Below, one piece after another: positions 1 through 7,706 of a stretch of 34,232 nucleotides of DNA. The stretch is from Alteromonadaceae bacterium. Lineage in GTDB: Bacteria > Pseudomonadota > Gammaproteobacteria > Enterobacterales > Alteromonadaceae. The stretch covers positions 54,361 through 88,592 of the forward strand of contig NZIK01000026.1 in NCBI GenBank assembly GCA_002691625.1, given 5' to 3'. The notes under the pieces are model-generated. The model was not told where the DNA came from, made no database searches, and saw only the letters and a list, made by a program, of their open reading frames with translations. How positions within the stretch are numbered: the first letter of the stretch is position 1; each line of letters starts with the position of its first letter. The position numbers and the translations under genes were made by a program.

Positions 1-1020
1 ATGCGCCGGTTTGGCGACATGGGTTTACTGGGCGCCACCATCAATGGTTATGGCTGTGCCGGTGTAAGTTATGTGGCCTATGGGTTGATTGCCCGTGAAG
101 TCGAACGGGTAGACAGCAGCTACCGCAGCGCCATGAGCGTGCAGTCTTCATTGGTTATGCATCCTATTTACCAATTTGGTAGCGAAGAGCAAAAACAAAA
201 ATACCTGCCAGAGCTCGCTAGTGGCAAGATGATTGGTTGCTTTGGTTTAACCGAACCTAATGCCGGTTCCGATCCGGCCAGTATGGAAACCCGGGCTGAA
301 CCGGTTGAAGGCGGCTATCGTATAAGTGGCAGCAAAATGTGGATCACCAATTCACCCATCGCTGATATTTGTGTGGTGTGGGCTAAAAATACGGCGCAGA
401 ATAATGCAATCTGTGGCTTTATTCTTGAGCGCGGTATGCCGGGGCTGTCTACACCAGAAATTAGCGGTAAATTGTCGCTTAAAGCCTCTATCACCGGCGA
501 AATAGTCATGGACGAGGTATTTGTGCCTGAGCAAAACAGGCTGCCCGGGGTAAGCGGCCTGAAAGGGCCTTTCAGTTGCCTGAACATGGCCCGTTATGGT
601 ATCGCCTGGGGAGCCATGGGCGCCGCTGAGTTTTGCTGGCATGCGGCCCGGCAGTATGGTCTGGACCGCAAACAATTTGGCAAGCCACTGGCGCAAACTC
701 AGTTGTTTCAAACTAAACTGGCAGATATGCAAACCGAAATTACGCTGGGCTTACAGGCGGCACACAGAGTTGGCCAATTGATCGATGCAGGGCAGTTTGA
801 CCCGGCAATGATATCCCTGATAAAGCGCAATAACTGCGGTAAAGCGCTGGAAATTGCCAGAAAAGCGCGGGACATGCATGGTGGTAATGGGATCTCTGAC
901 GAATACCATATTATGCGCCATATGCTGAACCTGGAGACCGTGAATACCTACGAGGGGACTTACGATATTCATGGCCTGATACTCGGCCGTGCGCAAACTG
1001 GCTTACAGTCATTTTTTTAA
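1..1020 (+). CDS. gcdH: Glutaryl-CoA dehydrogenase, 3' part (5' end outside window)
   Basis: This flavin-dependent acyl-CoA dehydrogenase would oxidise and decarboxylate glutaryl-CoA to crotonyl-CoA in lysine/tryptophan degradation, in the cytoplasm. The visible 339 residues carry the family blocks in order: [14 protein letters not shown] (FAD/substrate region), KMWITNSP, the segment [13 protein letters not shown], the C-terminal [13 protein letters not shown], and TYEGTYDIH, whose Glu (about residue 318 here) is the catalytic base in this subfamily. NTYEGT-DIH followed by LILGRAQTG near the C-terminus is characteristic of GcdH rather than other acyl-CoA dehydrogenases. The family is about 395 residues long, so some 55 N-terminal residues lie before the window. 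The ATG at base 1 is an internal Met by chance. The gene ends with TAA at 1018-1020. Confidence 0.93.
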   Translation: MRRFGDMGLLGATINGYGCAGVSYVAYGLIAREVERVDSSYRSAMSVQSSLVMHPIYQFGSEEQKQKYLPELASGKMIGCFGLTEPNAGSDPASMETRAEPVEGGYRISGSKMWITNSPIADICVVWAKNTAQNNAICGFILERGMPGLSTPEISGKLSLKASITGEIVMDEVFVPEQNRLPGVSGLKGPFSCLNMARYGIAWGAMGAAEFCWHAARQYGLDRKQFGKPLAQTQLFQTKLADMQTEITLGLQAAHRVGQLIDAGQFDPAMISLIKRNNCGKALEIARKARDMHGGNGISDEYHIMRHMLNLETVNTYEGTYDIHGLILGRAQTGLQSFF

Positions 1021-1032
1021 TGTTGAAAGTAA

Positions 1033-1059
1033 TTGACAGTAAGCACGGTCTGTTAAATT
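1033..1059 (+). promoter_or_regulatory. Candidate sigma-70 promoter before the small ORF at 1084
   Basis: A perfect TTGACA (1033-1038) is followed after 15 bases by TAAATT (1054-1059, four of six consensus positions). The spacer is shorter than the preferred 17, so this is tentative. Confidence 0.33.
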
Positions 1060-1083
1060 GAACCAATCATTAAGGCTAGCACC

Positions 1084-1299
1084 ATGTCACAAACGTACTC
1101 ACAAGGTACAGTGCAACAAAGCGTATCAAACCGATTAAAGCTCATTGCCGGTCCCGACACCAAAGGGACCTACGTGTTTGAAGATAGTCGCGGCGAGTAC
1201 CGGTTGTTTATGGCTACCACAACAGCCCCTTTCAGCAGTGTTGAAGAAATCCTGCAAAATGGCGAATGGGTTGGTCAGTGGCGTGGTTCGCAGTGGTAA
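1084..1299 (+). CDS. Small hypothetical protein, 71 aa
   Basis: I do not recognise this protein. It is short, soluble, and has no signal peptide, membrane segment or cysteine. The middle reads as a small beta-rich domain (KGTYVFEDSRGEYRLFMAT) and the end is tryptophan-rich (GEWVGQWRGSQW). A weak AAGG precedes the ATG by about eight bases. It sits 63 bases after gcdH, with a TTGACA-containing promoter candidate between them, so it may be transcribed separately. It fills its interval on the coding strand with no better competing frame. Whether it is expressed cannot be told from sequence. Confidence 0.55.
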   Translation: MSQTYSQGTVQQSVSNRLKLIAGPDTKGTYVFEDSRGEYRLFMATTTAPFSSVEEILQNGEWVGQWRGSQW

Positions 1300-1347
1300 A
1301 CCTGCTTTCTAACTTTTTTGAGGTACTGCTTTCAAATTGCTAATCGA

Positions 1348-1375
1348 TTGACAAATAGCCCCTTTTGGCGATACT
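1348..1375 (+). promoter_or_regulatory. Sigma-70 promoter of the secreted six-Cys protein
   Basis: TTGACA at 1348-1353 (perfect -35), 16-base spacer, GATACT at 1370-1375 (four of six for -10). Transcription would start near 1382, about 27 bases before the GTG start at 1409, whose ribosome site AAGGA lies at 1398-1402. Confidence 0.55.
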
Positions 1376-1408
1376 CGCGTTTAAATTTCATAATAAAAAG
1401 GAATTCTT

Positions 1409-2191
1409 GTGAAGAAATTAGGGGCATTTATCCTGTCAGCGTATCTGGCCACAGGCAGTCTAGCTAATGCTAGCTCGCTTAACAGCGAGCACGCAAACAG
1501 CGAAGAGAGCGCTTGCCGACAGCATCCTACCAAGTTACTTAGCTCACTGGAGAGGCGGCAAACCGTTTTCCAGCAAATTACTCAGGGTATTCTGGCTAGA
1601 ATGGATGGCAGAAGTTGGAACTGGTTTGTCAATAAAGACTTTGCCAACAAACCGTCATTTGAGCTTTCGCTGGCTGATGGCTCGTTCTTTATTAGTCCTG
1701 ATCCAACAAGACAGTCGCTAAGAGCCACCAGAATCTATGGGAAAGAGAATGCTATCACCTTTGAAGTCTCTATTGCGGACGGGGTTAACCCCTCGAGCCA
1801 TAATCCTGAGTTAGATTTTAAGATACATCCCTTGCTTTCCAGTATTGATGGTGTTCAGTTTTCTCACCTGATGGTGGCAAATACAGTCATGCCTCTTCAT
1901 GACACAATGATGTCGAACTGCTGGCGGTCGTTCATCGAGACAAAAGGTGCCTTAGTGGCGCCCCATCCATCCGATCCTTCAGAAGGTGACGGGTCATTTA
2001 CAGATCCGTTTAAAGGCCCGCACAGAACAGCAAAAACCGCAGGGTGGTGTGTGAATACTTATAAACTTTGTCTGAGTCAAATTACGGGCAACTCTCGCTC
2101 TGCCTCTTGCCAGAAGCCGGCCTATGTTACTTCAAAGGGCGTGTGCGCAAGCACGCTACAACAAGAAGAGGGGGTTGTCGGATATCAATAA
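1409..2191 (+). CDS. Unrecognised secreted protein with six cysteines
   Basis: The function is unknown to me. Residues 1-21 form a typical Sec signal peptide (KK, hydrophobic core, ANA-S cleavage region), so the protein should be periplasmic or secreted. The mature part (about 239 aa) has six cysteines (residues 36, 171, 214, 221, 234, 246), five of them in the last 90 residues, which suggests disulfide bonding. The N-terminal half contains an aromatic-rich stretch (RSWNWFVNKDF) and beta-strand-like segments. A Pro/Gly/Asp-rich linker spans about 184-205. The GTG start is supported by AAGGA with 6-base spacing and by the signal peptide starting right there. The gene has its own promoter and ends 17 bases from the convergent 2209-3210 gene. 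It looks like a lineage-specific accessory gene; DsbA is encoded at 29.4 kb, though that does not tie the two together. Confidence 0.7.
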   Translation: MKKLGAFILSAYLATGSLANASSLNSEHANSEESACRQHPTKLLSSLERRQTVFQQITQGILARMDGRSWNWFVNKDFANKPSFELSLADGSFFISPDPTRQSLRATRIYGKENAITFEVSIADGVNPSSHNPELDFKIHPLLSSIDGVQFSHLMVANTVMPLHDTMMSNCWRSFIETKGALVAPHPSDPSEGDGSFTDPFKGPHRTAKTAGWCVNTYKLCLSQITGNSRSASCQKPAYVTSKGVCASTLQQEEGVVGYQ

Positions 2192-2208
2192 ACTGGCTGA
2201 GTTAACGG

Positions 2209-3210
2209 TTACCAACGCTGTAGCATGCGCTTGTAGACTTCGCGATCCAGTAAAGTGGAGCGGGGCAGTACCGGTTGGTCGTTAAGCTTTGCCTGGGCAT
2301 CGGGCCAGTTGCTGAATTGCTCACCATCTATTACAAACAAAGAGGCTTCGCCCGGTTTGGTTTTATCCAGTGGCAGCACGCCTTTCTGCGACATGGGCGG
2401 TACATCGTCATGGTGCATTTGCGCGCTGGTTATCCAGTCTGCAGTGCCGTCACCATTGATATCCATGCTGGTCCAGCTTACTGCCATAGCAAGGTTAAAA
2501 CGGCCATCGCGCTGGATATCATGAATATAACTATCAAATTTATCCAGCAGCTGTCGGGCATTGGGATAATCCTTGCGCAGGCTGACTGTTACCGCTGACT
2601 TGACCAACGGATAGGGTGAGACGTATAAAGGCTTTTCACCATCGTTAGTGAGCATCCGGTTAAACTCGGCGATTACCAGCCAGTCTTCAAAAACATAATC
2701 CGCTCGTTTTTCTGACAGTTGACTAAACATGTCGAAAAGGGCCGGATTACGCACCCAGGATACTGCCTTAATATTGCGCATTGCCGGCGTGTTGGCAATG
2801 CGGTTGGTGGTTGCCACCCGGCTATTACGAATGTGGGAAAACTGAGTGACTTCATCGAGTGGATATTTACGGCTGGCGACATACAGCAGGGCGGGTAGAT
2901 AGGCTTTGCTGTAGAGCAGGTTGTCCCGCTTTTCCTGCAGGGCAAGATGAGCAAATTCACCGTCGTACTTGCCAGTGAGCAAACCGCTGCCAGAAAAAGC
3001 AGGGCGGTCTACTGCCAGAGTGACCTCTATGCCGAGCTCGCTGAATGCCTGCTCAACCAGTTGATTGAGCCTGGCATTTTCGGTCTCTTCGCTAACCAGT
3101 GTGGGTAAGGGGTTAGCAACCAGGGTGATGGACGATTGCGCCGCAGCAGAGAAGGTTAATACCATTAACCACGCTGACAAAAGGCCAATCACCACACCGT
3201 TTAATTGCAT
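2209..3210 (-). CDS. Periplasmic solute-binding-like protein (SBP family 3 type)
   Basis: This appears to be a secreted protein of the extracellular solute-binding family 3 fold, the kind used by amino-acid ABC importers or as stand-alone sensors. A signal peptide (residues about 1-25, ending SAAAQS) is followed by a domain that starts ITLVANPLPTLV, has an RPAFSGSGLLTGKYDGEFAH block, and uses a later YPLVKSAVTVSLRKDYPNARQLLDKFD block, as in that family. After the domain there is a loop DINGDGTADW (about 250-259) resembling a DxDxDG calcium-binding loop, and a C-terminal extension of about 75 residues that is not standard. No permease or ATPase is adjacent. The ATG at 3208-3210 is chosen over GTG 3219 because AGAGG then has normal spacing. 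It lies 22 bases behind the M28 peptidase gene and is probably last in that operon. Confidence 0.7.
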   Translation of the reverse strand: MQLNGVVIGLLSAWLMVLTFSAAAQSSITLVANPLPTLVSEETENARLNQLVEQAFSELGIEVTLAVDRPAFSGSGLLTGKYDGEFAHLALQEKRDNLLYSKAYLPALLYVASRKYPLDEVTQFSHIRNSRVATTNRIANTPAMRNIKAVSWVRNPALFDMFSQLSEKRADYVFEDWLVIAEFNRMLTNDGEKPLYVSPYPLVKSAVTVSLRKDYPNARQLLDKFDSYIHDIQRDGRFNLAMAVSWTSMDINGDGTADWITSAQMHHDDVPPMSQKGVLPLDKTKPGEASLFVIDGEQFSNWPDAQAKLNDQPVLPRSTLLDREVYKRMLQRW

Positions 3211-3232
3211 ATTAACCACACCTCTTTAATCA

Positions 3233-4603
3233 TTACTCGCCAAACGCTCCGGCGGCACCCGGAAACACAACCGGGCTCTCAAAGCCATCTTTACTGACAC
3301 TGGCTACGCCGAAGAAATAGTTATCTATCACTACGTTCTCCAGGGTAAATTCGGTCACATCGCCGACAAATCGACTAAACTGCCACTGCGGAGCGTCGGT
3401 ATAGCGCCAGTAAATCTTATAGCCGGCCAGATGCGGATTTTGGGCTTTGTCCAAAGCCTGCCAGCTCAGGGTAGTAGAAGGTTCTACCGCTCCTTTAATG
3501 CTCACTCCGGCAGGCGGATTGGGAGCCCAGGCCATACTGGCCAGGCTTACCGCATTTAGTGCAGTAAGTTTAGCAGCGTAATCAAAGTTAACCCCGTCAA
3601 TGGTATCGCCGTATTTGATACCGTTCTCTTCGCGTAAGTCCTGGTGCTGGCGCACGTAGTTTTCGTTGGTTTCCATGATCCGAACGCCAGGAAAGCCGAG
3701 GTCGTTGAACGGGCGATGGTGCCCACCGCGGCCGAATCTGTCGAGGCGGTAAACCACCATGGTATCCAGATTAGGAATATAGCGGTCAGCGACTAAATCA
3801 ATATAACGGGCCAGGTTGCGACTCGGTGAGTCTACCTCACCGCCGGTAAAGCGACGAATGGTGGCTTCGCGGTCAGTTTCAGTCTGACGCGTGCCTTCGG
3901 CAAAAATCCGGGCAGTGGTGTTGTTAATTACCCCGTTGATCCCTTCAATGTTGCCAATCATGTCGTTATTCAGCACGGCTTTTAACCGCCAGCCATCTTT
4001 AGCGGCTTGTTCAGCCAGAATTTTACCGCCAAATAAGCCCTGCTCTTCACCAGACAACGCGGCATAAACAATGCTGCCGTTAAAACGATACTGGCTGAGT
4101 ACACGGGCAGCTTCCAGCGTGCCGGCTACTCCTGAGGCATTGTCATTCGCTCCGGGAGAGTCTGAGGTGGCATCCATCACATCAGAAACCCGCGAATCAA
4201 TGTCTCCCGACATCAATACATAGCGGTCCGGATCGCTGACACCGCGTTGTACAGCAATCACGCTGACGACCTCAACCGGATCAGGAATGCGTTTTTCACC
4301 ACTGATGGTGGCAGAGCTGTAATACACTTCCAGACAATTGCCACAGGCGGCAGAAATGCGCTCAAACTCGGCTTTGATCCAGCGGCGCGCGGCACCAATG
4401 CCGCGAGTGTCTGACTCAGTTTCAGAGAGCGTGTGGCGGGTGCCAAAGCTTACCAGCTTCTCAATATCCTGTTCTATCCGCTGGGCAGAAACATTGGCCG
4501 CAATATCATGCAGTTGAGACTGATCAACATATTCAGGCTGAGCAGCCTGTAATGACAGGCTGGCGCTAAAAGTCAGTAAAGTAAGTGGACGTATTATTTT
4601 CAT
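3233..4603 (-). CDS. Secreted M28-family zinc metallopeptidase with C-terminal Fn3-like domain
   Basis: This is a predicted extracytoplasmic aminopeptidase-type zinc enzyme. The signal peptide covers about residues 1-21 (ending LQAAQP). The M28 domain shows the expected metal and catalytic positions: GDIDS (about 133-137), GANDNASG with the bridging Asp near 154, SGEEQGLFGG with the Glu pair near 186-187, NNDMIGN (Asp near 214), and a late HHRPFNDLGFPG carrying His. The C-terminal about 90 residues (from PPAGVSIKGAVEP, with LSWQAL and LAGYKIYWR) read as a fibronectin type III-like module. ATG 4603 is preferred to GTG 4612 because it starts the signal peptide directly. It lies 24 bases after fre on the same strand, so co-transcription with ubiD-fre is likely. 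The substrate is unknown. Confidence 0.88.
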   Translation of the reverse strand: MKIIRPLTLLTFSASLSLQAAQPEYVDQSQLHDIAANVSAQRIEQDIEKLVSFGTRHTLSETESDTRGIGAARRWIKAEFERISAACGNCLEVYYSSATISGEKRIPDPVEVVSVIAVQRGVSDPDRYVLMSGDIDSRVSDVMDATSDSPGANDNASGVAGTLEAARVLSQYRFNGSIVYAALSGEEQGLFGGKILAEQAAKDGWRLKAVLNNDMIGNIEGINGVINNTTARIFAEGTRQTETDREATIRRFTGGEVDSPSRNLARYIDLVADRYIPNLDTMVVYRLDRFGRGGHHRPFNDLGFPGVRIMETNENYVRQHQDLREENGIKYGDTIDGVNFDYAAKLTALNAVSLASMAWAPNPPAGVSIKGAVEPSTTLSWQALDKAQNPHLAGYKIYWRYTDAPQWQFSRFVGDVTEFTLENVVIDNYFFGVASVSKDGFESPVVFPGAAGAFGE

Positions 4604-4627
4604 TATGACCACTGTCAGTGTGTGAGA

Positions 4628-5323
4628 TTAAATAAACGCGTAGGCATCGCCAAACAGGTTTTCTTTAGTCAGGCCACGCTCAAAGAAATCGTCGCGGGCT
4701 ACCTTGGCCATGTCGAAGCGCCCGGCAATATAGACCTGTACGCCGGATAAGTCGGCGTAATCTGCCAGCACGGCATGGTGTACCCAGCCCTTGCGACCGT
4801 CCCAGTCATCGGCAGCATTTTCTACTACCGGAATGTAGGTCAGGTGCGGATGGTGTGCAGCCAGTGAAATCAGTTCTTTGTGATAATACAGATCCTCTAG
4901 GTGCTTGCCGCCCCAGTACAGGGTGATTTCACGGTTTGGATTGACCTTCAGTGATTGCATTAAAATTGAATAGGTGTAAGAAAAGCCAGTTCCGCCAGCC
5001 ACCAGAATCATTGGCGTATCGCCGTCTTGCAGGGTGGCCTGGCCATGCCCGCCGGAGATGAAAATGGCTTTTTCCTGACGCATGCGCTCGAGCACTTCGC
5101 CCGCATAGCTGTTGCCCGGTTCGGCACCAATGTGCAGTTCCAGGCGGTTGTTGTCGTGCGCCGCATTGGCAATAGAGAAAGGACGTTTATCGTCTTCAGC
5201 CATGTGTACCAAAACGTACTGTCCCGATTGGAAGTCGAGAGAAATATCAGGGGTCAGATCGACCCGATAAACCGTCTTGGTCAGTGGTGCTATACCTTCA
5301 ACCTGGCATCTAATTTGTGACAT
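4628..5323 (-). CDS. fre: NAD(P)H-flavin reductase (Fre)
   Basis: This cytoplasmic enzyme reduces free flavins with NAD(P)H. Length (231 aa) matches the family. Visible motifs are RPFSIAN at 47-53 (flavin-binding RxxS block of the ferredoxin-reductase fold), GGHGQATL at 91-98, and the nucleotide-binding VAGGTGFSYTYSI around 108-120. There is no ferredoxin domain, which separates it from larger oxidoreductases. It lies 34 bases downstream of ubiD on the same strand. UbiD needs prenylated FMN and Fre makes reduced flavin, and the two are commonly neighbours in gammaproteobacteria, so a functional link is plausible but inferred. A ribosome site AAGAGA lies about 10 bases before the ATG. Confidence 0.93.
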   Translation of the reverse strand: MSQIRCQVEGIAPLTKTVYRVDLTPDISLDFQSGQYVLVHMAEDDKRPFSIANAAHDNNRLELHIGAEPGNSYAGEVLERMRQEKAIFISGGHGQATLQDGDTPMILVAGGTGFSYTYSILMQSLKVNPNREITLYWGGKHLEDLYYHKELISLAAHHPHLTYIPVVENAADDWDGRKGWVHHAVLADYADLSGVQVYIAGRFDMAKVARDDFFERGLTKENLFGDAYAFI

Positions 5324-5357
5324 GTATTCAGAATCTCTTAATGTTTGTAAGTTTACT

Positions 5358-6845
5358 TTATTGTCCGGAATTTGCGCTGTTCATGATACCGAGTTCATCC
5401 CAGATTGCATCCACCCGGTCTTTTACCGCTTGCTCCATAACGATGGGTTCGCCCCATTCCCGGTCAGTCTCGCCGGGCATTTTATTGGTGGCATCCAGGC
5501 CCATTTTGGAGCCCAGCCCTGATACCGGCGAGGCGAAATCAAGATAATCAATGGGCGTGTTTTCTATCATTACTGTATCACGGGCGGGATCCATTCGGGT
5601 AGTAATCGCCCAAATCACATCCTGCCAGTCGCGAGCATTAACGTCGTCATCGCACACCACAACAAACTTGGTGTACATAAACTGACGTAAGAACGACCAA
5701 ACGCCCATCATCACTCGTTTAGCGTGTCCGGGATACTGTTTTTTCATCGTTACTACCGCCATACGATAGGAACAGCCTTCCGGCGGCAGATAAAAATCAA
5801 CAATCTCAGGGAACTGCTTTTGCAAAATGGGCACAAAAACTTCATTCAGTGCCACACCAAGCACAGCCGGTTCATCCGGCGGACGGCCGGTGTAGGTTGA
5901 GTGATAAATCGGATCCTTTCGGTGAGTGATATGAGTCACCGTAAATACCGGGAATTCGTCTACTTCGTTATAGTACCCCGTGTGATCGCCATAGGGGCCT
6001 TCCGGCGCTGTTTCGTCCTGCGCGATGTAGCCTTCCAGCACAAATTCGGCACTGGCAGGTACCTGCAAATCATTGCTCACCGACTTAACCACTTCGGTTT
6101 TATCGCCGCGCAACAGTCCGGCAAAGGCATATTCAGAAAGGGTATCCGGTACCGGCGTCACGGCACCAAGGATAGTGGCCGGATCGGCGCCTAACGCCAC
6201 AGAAACCGGGTAAGGTTCACCGGGGTGGGTCTGACACCACTCGCGAAAATCCAGCGCGCCGCCGCGGTGCGACAACCAGCGCATAATGAGTTTGTTTTTA
6301 CCCAGCACCTGCTGACGGTAAATGCCCAGATTCTGACGTTTCTTGTGCGGGCCCCGGGTAACAGTGAGCCCCCAGGTGATCAGCGGCGCTGCATCGCCCG
6401 GCCAACAGTGCTGTACCGGCAGGCGAGTGAGATCAACCTCATCGCCACTTAACACTATTTCCTGGCAAGGCGCCTTGCGCACTTCCTTGGCAGGCATATT
6501 CAGAACCTGTTTAAAAACCGGGAGTTTTTCCCACAGATCCCTGAGCCCTTTAGGCGGCTCTGGCTCTTTTAAATAGGCCAGCAGTTTTCCGACTTCACGC
6601 AGGGCTGTTACCGAGCTTTGCCCCATTCCCAGGGCCACCCGCTCTGGTGTACCAAACAGGTTCATTAATACCGGAATGTCAAAATCCACCGGGTTTTCAA
6701 ATAACAGTGCAGGGCCGCCGGCACGCAGGGTACGGTCGGCTATTTCGGTCATTTCCAGTTTGGTACTGATTGGCTTGGTAATGCGTACTAAATCGCCGTT
6801 TTTTTCTAACTGACTGATAAAGTCGCGTAAATCTCTATACTTCAT
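5358..6845 (-). CDS. ubiD: 4-hydroxy-3-polyprenylbenzoate decarboxylase (UbiD)
   Basis: This prenyl-FMN-dependent decarboxylase removes the carboxyl group of polyprenyl-4-hydroxybenzoate in ubiquinone biosynthesis, at the inner face of the membrane. Length (495 aa) is essentially that of the E. coli enzyme. It opens with [22 protein letters not shown] and contains the cofactor and catalytic blocks [30 protein letters not shown], and the acidic [20 protein letters not shown] segment. The C-terminal [15 protein letters not shown] is typical. It heads a same-strand run with fre, the M28 peptidase and the solute-binding-like gene. The flavin prenyltransferase UbiX is not in the window. Confidence 0.96.
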   Translation of the reverse strand: MKYRDLRDFISQLEKNGDLVRITKPISTKLEMTEIADRTLRAGGPALLFENPVDFDIPVLMNLFGTPERVALGMGQSSVTALREVGKLLAYLKEPEPPKGLRDLWEKLPVFKQVLNMPAKEVRKAPCQEIVLSGDEVDLTRLPVQHCWPGDAAPLITWGLTVTRGPHKKRQNLGIYRQQVLGKNKLIMRWLSHRGGALDFREWCQTHPGEPYPVSVALGADPATILGAVTPVPDTLSEYAFAGLLRGDKTEVVKSVSNDLQVPASAEFVLEGYIAQDETAPEGPYGDHTGYYNEVDEFPVFTVTHITHRKDPIYHSTYTGRPPDEPAVLGVALNEVFVPILQKQFPEIVDFYLPPEGCSYRMAVVTMKKQYPGHAKRVMMGVWSFLRQFMYTKFVVVCDDDVNARDWQDVIWAITTRMDPARDTVMIENTPIDYLDFASPVSGLGSKMGLDATNKMPGETDREWGEPIVMEQAVKDRVDAIWDELGIMNSANSGQ

Positions 6846-7143
6846 AGTTTGTGGCTATCCCAGCAGCGTGCTTTGGGTTTTTTATGATACCCATCAAAAC
6901 AGGATTATTTTCAGAAGTATACCATTAAAGATCCTCAGCCGATCACTCCTGGGCGTCGATTCTGCGTATTCTTGCCATCGGCGGTATATGCTGGTTGCGT
7001 TTTTGTTAATAAGGGTATTATATAAACATTGAGTGAAGGATTTTAAAAACCGGTTGGTGAGCGCTAAATATCGTCATGACTTGTTGGCTAAACAAGCGCA
7101 TACTGGCTATACAAATAAAAGAGAATAGTTGCCTGGAGTCCTT
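6846..7143 (+). other. Divergent intergenic region between ubiD and the TIGR02647-type gene
   Basis: These 298 bases must hold the promoters for both divergent genes. I see AT-rich stretches (around 6880-6920 and 7005-7070) but no -35/-10 pair good enough to call, no hairpin with a T-run, and no convincing small ORF. Confidence 0.4.
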
Positions 7144-7386
7144 ATGGCTTTTTCACACGACGTCATCGAAGAGCTAAACCTGTTACTGAAGTTTCCTGCC
7201 GAAAGTCTGATGCAGGGTTTAAAAATTCACCACGATGCCACCCAATCCATTGTTGAGGCGGCAGCCCGGCTGTATTCCAAAGGCCTGATAACCCAGGTGG
7301 ACGGGGGCTATCTCACCGATCTTGGTATTGATGTGGTAGAGCACACGCGGCGCATTAACAGCGCCATGAATATCAAATTTAATTAG
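7144..7386 (+). CDS. TIGR02647-type small protein, 80 aa
   Basis: This is a small cytoplasmic protein of unknown function. The pattern of LKIHHDAT, then ARLYSKGLITQVDGGYLTDLGIDVVEH matches my memory of the TIGR02647 family of about 80-residue gammaproteobacterial proteins (known for example from Pseudomonas). The shape suggests a small winged-helix-like fold with a terminal LG-x-x-VVEH helix, but no DNA-binding role is established. The ATG at 7144 is chosen because GGAG at 7135-7138 sits five bases before it; an upstream TTG at 7129 in the same frame would lack such a site. It is a stand-alone gene. Confidence 0.82.
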   Translation: MAFSHDVIEELNLLLKFPAESLMQGLKIHHDATQSIVEAAARLYSKGLITQVDGGYLTDLGIDVVEHTRRINSAMNIKFN

Positions 7387-7509
7387 GTTTCACTCGGGCG
7401 TTTTGCGGCGGGATATGAGTTCCTACTGAGTTAATTTCACTACAGTACTTTTACCTATGAATTAGATGCTTTCAATTGGTTAACTAAAGGCAGCAAAAGC
7501 CGCTCTAGG

Positions 7510-7528
7510 GTGTCAGCATGCTTTACAC
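7510..7528. promoter_or_regulatory. Imperfect palindrome, possible enhancer site for a sigma-54 activator
   Basis: The perfect 8-bp palindrome AGCATGCT is flanked by GTGT on the left and ACAC on the right, with 1- and 2-base linkers. Its centre is about 60 bases upstream of the -24 element. Position and symmetry suit a bacterial enhancer-binding protein, but the site is unproven. Confidence 0.3.
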
Positions 7529-7576
7529 TTTGAATTGAGTGGGATTTCAAGTGGTTGTAAATATTGAATTTATTTT

Positions 7577-7593
7577 TTGGCATGTTCTGTGCT
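7577..7593 (+). promoter_or_regulatory. Sigma-54 (RpoN) -24/-12 promoter
   Basis: TTGGCATG-TTCT-GTGCT places GG at 7579-7580 and GC at 7591-7592, exactly the 10-base separation required between -24 and -12 elements, with the surrounding TTGGCA-G and TGCT matching the consensus YTGGCACG-N4-TTGCW except at two positions. It is 114 bases upstream of the PEP-CTERM-like gene. From published work, PEP-CTERM genes in some bacteria depend on the PrsK/PrsR two-component system and RpoN, which fits. Confidence 0.7.
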
Positions 7594-7706
7594 ATAAATT
7601 CTGGGCAGATGATTATGGATGGTAAATCAGCAGGCTATCTATTTTGTTCGTGTTCAAGAAGTGAGACTAAATAAAGCTGTGTCTCCGTAGTTAAGGAACT
7701 GTAGTA

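Larger units (their letters stand above)
7387..7706 (+). other. Leader region of the PEP-CTERM-like gene
   Basis: This 320-base gap contains the sigma-54 promoter at 7577-7593 and, about 85 bases before the predicted transcription start, a partial dyad (GTGT-c-AGCATGCT-tt-ACAC, 7510-7528) that could be an activator site. From the predicted start (about 7604) the leader is roughly 100 bases long. I see no small ORF and no strong terminator for the gene upstream. Confidence 0.5.

Noticed and set aside
596-996. Several overlapping frames on both strands within the acyl-CoA dehydrogenase gene
   Set aside because: They follow the codon pattern of the real gene and have no own start signals or family features.
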